Below, one piece after another: positions 45,058-49,848 of a stretch of 49,848 bases of DNA. The position numbers and the translations under genes are program-made. This DNA is from a virus. The stretch is from positions 1 through 49,848 of the IMG/VR virus record IMGVR_UViG_3300023179_000003. One strand, given 5' to 3'. The notes below the pieces were generated by a model. The model did not search any database. It was not told the DNA's origin and saw nothing but the letters and a program-made list of their open reading frames with translations. Positions within the stretch are counted from its first letter, which is position 1. Every line of letters begins with the position of its first letter.

Positions 45058-46223
45058 CACTAAGCCCCTCAGCTCCTGCTGCGTCTACGGCGCCAGCGGC
45101 AGCACCGGCATCAGCCCCAGCAACGCCACAAGGTCAGACAGCGCCACTGTCTCCCTCAACATTCCAAGGAGATAGCCACCGAGCATTGCCGCCTTCAAAG
45201 GGCACGAAGCTCGATGGCGAAATCTCTCTCGACTTCGACAACGATGACTTGGGCGTACTCAAACCGGCAGCCGAGAAAGTCACGTCTACTGACAAACCTG
45301 CTCCCGATTCTACTCCTGAGGCGGAAAAGGACGAGTTCGACCTGACGCCTGATCCAGTTAAGGAGGCGCTGAAGAAGCTCAAGGATACTCCCGAGAAGCC
45401 TGAGGAGAAAGTCGAAGAGCCTAAAGTTGAGATTCCCGACACCAAAGCGACGGCGAAAGATCATGCAGGGCGCAAGTACACAGGCGTCGATGAAGTCGAT
45501 GCGGTACTAAAGAAGCTCCCGAACGGAACATACGACAAGGTCAAGGACGAGATTCCGAAGTGGTTCGATGCTTACAAGAAGCAATCCGAAGCGCCGAAGT
45601 ATCTCGCCGCGCATCCCGATGCATACACACTGAGCCCGCAGTATAAGGCGGCGGCGTCAGATTATCAGTTCAAACAGTTCGAGGCTCAGTCGGTTCGGGC
45701 CGCATTGCTTCAATACAAGAACAATCAGCCGATTAAACTTCTCGACGGATACGACGACAAGAATAATCCGCTCTATCAAACCATCAATCCGATCAATGGT
45801 CGTCATGATCCGGCGATCGAACTGAGTCTTCAGGAATACTTCAACAACGCCAACGGAAACTTGCAGCAAGCCACGCAGGCACTTCAGGGATCGAAGCAAG
45901 CTTACGATCAGTGGGTAGCGAAAGATCATGCGTTCATTGAAGATACGTTCAAGAAGATGTTCAAGGACATCACGCCTGAGACTCTGACACCCGAAGAGAA
46001 GAAGTTCGAGAAGATGCTTGAGCCGCTGATTCCCGACAGCATCACGCCCGCTCATGCCCGGCGACTTGCACACTATGCAATGGTAAGCAACCTACGCCTC
46101 GCGAAGTCATTCGCTAAATACGTAGAGCAGACCAAGGCGCCAACGATTCGCCCGAAGGCTGGCCCGACTGGCGCCGGAGTCGGAGATGCGATCCCGCTCG
46201 CCAACATGTTCGGAGATGATTAG
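45054..46223 (+). CDS. Scaffold-like protein
   Basis: A 389-residue protein immediately before the capsid gene. Residues 1-145 are disordered and rich in Ala, Pro, Glu, Lys and Thr (APASAPATPQGQTAPLSPS, DTPEKPEEKVEEPKVE), followed by a helical part rich in Lys/Tyr/Gln and ending with PTGAGVGDAIPLANMFGDD. This is the composition and position of podoviral capsid-assembly scaffolds. Confidence 0.7.
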   Translation: MTLSPSAPAASTAPAAAPASAPATPQGQTAPLSPSTFQGDSHRALPPSKGTKLDGEISLDFDNDDLGVLKPAAEKVTSTDKPAPDSTPEAEKDEFDLTPDPVKEALKKLKDTPEKPEEKVEEPKVEIPDTKATAKDHAGRKYTGVDEVDAVLKKLPNGTYDKVKDEIPKWFDAYKKQSEAPKYLAAHPDAYTLSPQYKAAASDYQFKQFEAQSVRAALLQYKNNQPIKLLDGYDDKNNPLYQTINPINGRHDPAIELSLQEYFNNANGNLQQATQALQGSKQAYDQWVAKDHAFIEDTFKKMFKDITPETLTPEEKKFEKMLEPLIPDSITPAHARRLAHYAMVSNLRLAKSFAKYVEQTKAPTIRPKAGPTGAGVGDAIPLANMFGDD

Positions 46224-46234
46224 TCCGCGGAAGT

Positions 46235-46250
46235 TGGCACAGCACTAGCA
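46235..46250 (+). promoter_or_regulatory. Sigma-54-type promoter of the major capsid gene
   Basis: TGGCACAGCACTAGCA has a perfect -24 box, GG-N10-GC spacing and one mismatch in the -12 box (TAGC for TTGC). It starts 12 bases after the scaffold stop and predicts a start near 46261 and a 151-base structured leader before the capsid ATG. Confidence 0.75.
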
Positions 46251-46272
46251 AAACATCTTCGTCATCATAACC

Positions 46273-46374
46273 GAGAGCACTAGTTGCTCTCCGCACAATA
46301 GCTATGCTAACAGTGCGGTTACGGCTTAGGACAGTCACTAAACTTTAACCCGCTCTGGATACAGCATAGCTATT
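46273..46374 (+). promoter_or_regulatory. Structured 5' leader of the major capsid gene
   Basis: A 7-bp hairpin (GAGAGCA-CTAGT-TGCTCTC, 46273-46291) is followed by a 12-bp perfect inverted repeat (46297-46308 with 46363-46374) enclosing 54 bases that contain GCGG/CCGC and AGTG/CACT partners. TTTTGCTTT follows the last arm. It may stabilise the abundant capsid message, act as an attenuator, or be processed. Confidence 0.6.
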
Positions 46375-46411
46375 TTGCTTTCTGATCCGGGGCATTTCGG
46401 AAAGAACTAAA

Positions 46412-47713
46412 ATGCCAGCAACATGGGATCTCCCGCGCAGTTCGGGACTTTGGGATCAGCAGAACATTGAGAATTACAATCGCCTTCCCGTGTGGATGGC
46501 GATGCAGCAGTGCGAGAAGATGAAGATGTGGTCTCGGTGGAAGGACATGTTCCCCAAGATCAAGTGGAAGCAGAACATGGGCGACATCCTTCAGGGTGTT
46601 ATCGCCGAGAACTCTCCCATCGTCTCGCAGATTCACCGGCCGAAGAACATCACTGAACTCCCCAACAAGACCGTCGTGTCGACTTGGGAGCGCGGTAACT
46701 CTTCGCGCGTCAAGCGGCACAACTTCGAGTCGCCGCTCTTCAACTTCCTGCCTTCGTTCCGTGACTTCCGCACGAAGCAGTTGAAGTTCGCCGCCGATGA
46801 CTTGTCCCGCCAGATCGCCATTGGCTACGACATGTTCATTCGCGATAGCGTGTTCCAGAACAGCCAGAACGTGTTCGTCGTAAACAACGCGTCGGCGACT
46901 GATGTTCGTCCGCTCATTCGCGCTCCGTTCGGAATGCCTTCGACTACGAGCGAGGCTAAGCCTGCCGCGTGGCGCGCTGAGACTGGTGCGAAGGTCGGCA
47001 GCACCGACGGTGGCTTCCTTACCTACAAGCAGATCCTCGCGACTGCTGACTATGCCCGGCGCTATCTCGGCCTCATGCCGTATGAAGGCTCCAGTGGCGC
47101 TGCGCCGGCCGACAACTCGATCTTTCAGGGCAAGTACCTGCTGATCGGCGGCGGCGAGATCTACAATGCGCTTCCGTTCGATGCGCACATTCTGAACACC
47201 AAGCCGCTCGCGATGAACCTCTTGAACGACGGGTTCAAGGGCAGCATCGGGCCGAACATCGTCTTCAAGGAGGAGTTCTATGATCTCCGCTTCGACGAGG
47301 ATGGAGCTTTCCCGGCGCCTGAGATCGAGGAAGTTCTGACCGACACTGGCTATTCTACGCCGAATGCCACTCGTCAGACCGTCCTGAATCCGGCTTACGC
47401 CAACGCTACCTATGGCGTCGCGTTCCTCATCGGTGCCTCTGCTTATGAGGTTATCGACGTGGGTCCGCCGCCGGCTGAGTTCACTGGCGCGTCGATCAGC
47501 GGGGCTCGATTCAACAAGCTCAGCTGGAACGGTGAAGTTCGCATGACCGACAACGTTCTGGTCAACTACGGATCGGGCAATCTCGATACCAACAAGTACG
47601 GCGAGTATCTTCAGTTGATCGCCGACACCACGCTCGGCATCATCGGCAACACCCCGCGTAACGTCATTGCGATCATCTACCGCCGCCAGATCGCTCCGTC
47701 GCTGTCTCTGTAA
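46412..47713 (+). CDS. Major capsid protein
   Basis: A 433-residue protein after the scaffold-like gene, with its own promoter and leader. The N-terminal arm (WDLPRSSGLWDQQNIENYNR) and the following FPKIKWKQNMGDILQGVIAE, a central IAIGYDMFIRDSVFQNSQN and C-terminal DTTLGIIGNTPRNVIAIIYR fit podoviral HK97-fold capsid proteins by general pattern. It lacks a signal peptide and is the only gene here with the expected size, position and expression signals. Confidence 0.82.
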   Translation: MPATWDLPRSSGLWDQQNIENYNRLPVWMAMQQCEKMKMWSRWKDMFPKIKWKQNMGDILQGVIAENSPIVSQIHRPKNITELPNKTVVSTWERGNSSRVKRHNFESPLFNFLPSFRDFRTKQLKFAADDLSRQIAIGYDMFIRDSVFQNSQNVFVVNNASATDVRPLIRAPFGMPSTTSEAKPAAWRAETGAKVGSTDGGFLTYKQILATADYARRYLGLMPYEGSSGAAPADNSIFQGKYLLIGGGEIYNALPFDAHILNTKPLAMNLLNDGFKGSIGPNIVFKEEFYDLRFDEDGAFPAPEIEEVLTDTGYSTPNATRQTVLNPAYANATYGVAFLIGASAYEVIDVGPPPAEFTGASISGARFNKLSWNGEVRMTDNVLVNYGSGNLDTNKYGEYLQLIADTTLGIIGNTPRNVIAIIYRRQIAPSLSL

Positions 47714-47733
47714 TCACTAACCTCAACTAGAAC

Positions 47734-48225
47734 ATGAAGCGTTTTTATTCATTCATTGCGGCCTTGTTCGCTATTGCGAGCATGGCTTTTGGGCAGTCTT
47801 ACTCCGGGTCGCTGACCAACGGCGTTAATCTGCTGTCCACTCAGGGCGCGCTGATTAAGGGCCTTGAGCTCTTCGATACGTCCGGCGCCGCTAACACTGT
47901 CATTATCTATGATAACGACAGCTCGACCTCCACGAATCGTGTGCGTCAGGCTTACAATGCCATCACGCAGTATTCGACGAACATGGTCATGACGTTCACG
48001 AACTTCGCTGGCGTTGTGCAGACCTCGACGAACACTGTCCTTGCGACTGTGACGACTACCGTCGCTGCGACGACCAATGAGGCTCGGCGAGTCTATCAGG
48101 TTGTGCTGCCTGCGAATGGTACGGTGTCAATCAGTCCGAGCACGCCGCTTGGAACGACCTACGGTTACCAGCTTAGGACGACTGGTAACGCTCTGTACAA
48201 TACCGAGTACAGGCCGCTTCCGTAA
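47734..48225 (+). CDS. Sec-signal-bearing virion-region protein
   Basis: A 163-residue protein starting MKRFYSFIAALFAIASMAFG and cleavable after AFG. The mature part is Thr/Asn/Ser-rich with beta character (NTVLATVTTTVAATTNEARR) and resembles a decoration or fibre-like protein. It follows the capsid gene with the A/C-rich leader CTAACCTCAACTAGAAC and is closed by a terminator. A signal peptide on a gene in this position is unusual. Confidence 0.6.
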   Translation: MKRFYSFIAALFAIASMAFGQSYSGSLTNGVNLLSTQGALIKGLELFDTSGAANTVIIYDNDSSTSTNRVRQAYNAITQYSTNMVMTFTNFAGVVQTSTNTVLATVTTTVAATTNEARRVYQVVLPANGTVSISPSTPLGTTYGYQLRTTGNALYNTEYRPLP

Positions 48226-48232
48226 TCCTCAC

Positions 48233-48263
48233 AGCAACCTCTGTCAAAGGAGGTTGCTTTTTT
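48233..48263 (+). terminator. Intrinsic terminator
   Basis: A 9-bp perfect stem AGCAACCTC/GAGGTTGCT (48233-48241, 48250-48258) is followed by six T residues. It ends the capsid transcript. Confidence 0.9.
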
Positions 48264-48323
48264 CGATAGCTTGCCCAGTAAGCTGGCTATTGAGAAGAGC
48301 AACTTCGGATTAAAAGGATACTT

Positions 48324-48686
48324 ATGCCCCGCATCACTGGAATACTTGACCTTATCAAGGTCGCTAACCGCAACGCTGCCAACGCTAATACCGCGCTTGG
48401 TCTGGCTCAATCCGCTAAATCCGGAGTTGTTACCGGCCTAACTGTTGGCGCCGCCGGCACCGCCCTTACCTCGATTCGTAAGGGTCGCGCAACGCTGGTC
48501 GCTGGCGCTGTTGTTGTGGCTGACGTTAACGTTCTCACTACAACCAACATTCAGGTCAGCCGATATACTGTCGGCGGAACGCCGGGAAATCTCAACACGG
48601 CCACTCGAACGGCTGGAACTTCCTTCACGATCACTAGTTCCTCGGCGCTTGAAACGTCTGTGATTGATTGGATTGCGTTTGACTAA
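48324..48686 (+). CDS. Small Ala/Thr-rich structural-like protein
   Basis: A 120-residue protein with beta-strand-like segments (VVTGLTVGAAGTALTSIRKG, VLTTTNIQVSRYTVGGTPGN). AAAAGGA lies six bases before the start. It may be a head decoration or collar protein. No family is recognised. Confidence 0.6.
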   Translation: MPRITGILDLIKVANRNAANANTALGLAQSAKSGVVTGLTVGAAGTALTSIRKGRATLVAGAVVVADVNVLTTTNIQVSRYTVGGTPGNLNTATRTAGTSFTITSSSALETSVIDWIAFD

Positions 48687-48714
48687 GCCTCGACGCTTAT
48701 GACTAGTTCATCAC

Positions 48715-48987
48715 ATGAATATTCTTTCGCGTTCAATGCCTCCGGGCAATGCGACCTTCCTTCATCGGAAGTATATCGAAGCGCTCATTGATCAAGTTAA
48801 CGTTCTAACACGCAACATCTCCGCTATCCAAGCTAGCACTGGCGGTCGAGGACTCTATTCTGGCACAGGTTCGCCTGAAGGAGTCATTACCGCCCAGCCC
48901 GGTTCTTTGTACTTCGACACAACTACACCAAGCTCACCTGTGCAGTATGTAAAGGGCAGCGGAAGTGGTAACACTGGATGGATCTAA
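48715..48987 (+). CDS. Small tail-spike-associated protein
   Basis: A 90-residue protein. The C-terminal half (GLYSGTGSPEGVITAQPGSL then YFDTTTPSSPVQYVKGSGSG) resembles the short glycine-rich linker domains that occur in phage fibre and spike proteins. It ends two bases before the tail-spike start and may be its adaptor. Confidence 0.6.
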   Translation: MNILSRSMPPGNATFLHRKYIEALIDQVNVLTRNISAIQASTGGRGLYSGTGSPEGVITAQPGSLYFDTTTPSSPVQYVKGSGSGNTGWI

Positions 48988-48989
48988 TC

Positions 48990-49848
48990 ATGAAAACTTT
49001 TATTATCTTGCTATTTGCAGCGCTATCCATAAGCGCACAGCAGACCGTCAACAACTTTGAGGTCAAGACAAACCTGACAAGGGCTGGCCAGCCTGTAATC
49101 AGCGTCAACACCAACACAGGTGCGTTGTATGGTGGTTTGACTTTTTCGTCTAACATTTACCCCAACATTTGGCAATCAGCGTCAGATGCCCAAGATATTT
49201 CGGGCGTTAATCCTACGCTTGGTAAGTGGATCAAGTCGGTGGAAACAAGTGTTGCAGGTACTTGGACATTTAAATATCCATCGTCTATTCCGCAAAACAT
49301 TGCACAAGGCGTAATTGATTCGGCCGTTATTCCTGGAGGTCAATGGATTCGAGATGCTGGAGCAAACAACGCTCCAAATCTTGTTGCTGGAAGTAGCACG
49401 GTGCTTGATGAAAATAAGAATATTGTTTCATCAACGGCAAAACGGCTTCAAACAGATCAATCGACAATTCAGGTTGCCACTATTGCAGCACTCAAGGCTC
49501 TTACCACGGCGTCTACAAACCTCAATACAGGTCAGGTTATTGTTGTTGGGGGTTATTACGCTAATGGTGATGGAGGCGGTGGCCAGTTTTGGTATGATGG
49601 AAGTGATACCACCAGCAGCGACGACGGAGGCTCTGTAATTGTTTCTACGTCTGGCGGGTTGCGCTACAAGCGGATCTTCAACGGATCGGTCACGCCGCTT
49701 CAGTTCGGAGCTTACGGTAATGGAACCAGCAACGACGCGACAGCGTGGACGGCGGCCATTCTGTACGCCAAGAGGGGATCGACTAACTCCAACCTAGGCC
49801 TACGCACGGTGGACGGGCTTGGCTTGCGTTATCGCCTCACTGCTAGGA
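48990..49848 (+). CDS. Tail spike, 5' portion (continues at position 1)
   Basis: The first 286 codons of the 804-residue spike; the frame continues at position 128 of the window. It begins MKTFIILLFAALSISAQQ, a Sec signal peptide, then a Thr/Asn-rich shaft (TNTGALYGGLTFSS) and a collar-like segment ahead of the pectate-lyase-type motif at residues 237-255. Signal peptides are not expected on virion spikes assembled in the cytoplasm; a miscalled start is possible, but no later ATG keeps the domain well. Confidence 0.8.
   Translation, partial: MKTFIILLFAALSISAQQTVNNFEVKTNLTRAGQPVISVNTNTGALYGGLTFSSNIYPNIWQSASDAQDISGVNPTLGKWIKSVETSVAGTWTFKYPSSIPQNIAQGVIDSAVIPGGQWIRDAGANNAPNLVAGSSTVLDENKNIVSSTAKRLQTDQSTIQVATIAALKALTTASTNLNTGQVIVVGGYYANGDGGGGQFWYDGSDTTSSDDGGSVIVSTSGGLRYKRIFNGSVTPLQFGAYGNGTSNDATAWTAAILYAKRGSTNSNLGLRTVDGLGLRYRLTAR
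49722..49848. repeat. Direct terminal overlap, second copy
   Basis: Identical to 1-127; see that entry. Removing one copy gives a circular genome of 49,721 bp. Confidence 0.95.

Noticed and set aside
1-49848. Prophage or mobile-element markers (integrase, att sites, transposase)
   Set aside because: No recombinase, IS-like inverted repeats with a transposase, or repressor gene was found anywhere in the window.

Overview
The window is one complete tailed-phage genome. Bases 1-127 are repeated exactly at 49722-49848, so the contig closes on itself at about 49,721 bp, and the tail-spike gene (48990 to 1683) runs through the join. Capsid, portal, terminase and DNA-ejection genes, short tail-tube-like proteins and the absence of a tape measure or sheath suggest a podovirus-like particle. 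No integrase, repressor or plasmid partition gene is visible, so a lytic life is likely. A lipoprotein, holin-like proteins, Sec signal peptides and a transglycosylase-like enzyme point to a Gram-negative host. The promoters described below require the host to have sigma-54 (RpoN). I cannot name the host.

Layout. Two arms diverge from an AT-rich intergenic stretch (39991-40653) and converge on a bidirectional terminator (17647-17674). The plus arm (40654 through the join to 17639) holds terminase small and large subunits, portal, scaffold-like protein, major capsid protein, small virion proteins, tail spike, a membrane/lipoprotein cassette, a glycosyltransferase, tail fibre, tail-tube-like proteins (one carrying a purple-acid-phosphatase-type domain) and three large ejection-type proteins, the last 1750 residues long. 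The minus arm (39990 down to 17678) starts with many tiny genes, then an SF2 helicase, a sigma-54 activator ATPase, a transglycosylase, a Fe-S PD-(D/E)XK nuclease, a Sak4-like ATPase, a DUF669-like ssDNA-binding protein, an Acb2/Tad1-like small protein, a UV-lesion glycosylase, a family A DNA polymerase split into two genes, an ATP-dependent ligase, a helicase-like ATPase and a MazG-like pyrophosphohydrolase.

Most notable signals. (1) The phage encodes a stripped sigma-54 activator (GAFTGA loop, no sensor, no HTH). Five intergenic -24/-12 elements (GG-N10-GC) sit upstream of the terminase operon, the capsid gene, the helicase/activator operon, the DUF669-like gene and a monocistronic gene; this looks like a self-encoded sigma-54 regulon. 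(2) About 0.9 kb (38823-39743) lacks convincing genes but is packed with hairpins and resembles a giant structured RNA. Smaller structured regions lie at 24947-25225, 40011-40086 and 46273-46374. (3) The DNA polymerase is divided between thumb and palm by a ligase-containing insert. (4) Many minus-arm genes are preceded by a TAACACAAA leader rather than a Shine-Dalgarno sequence. (5) Four genes of 32-50 codons are nested in the operons by ATGA overlaps or short gaps.
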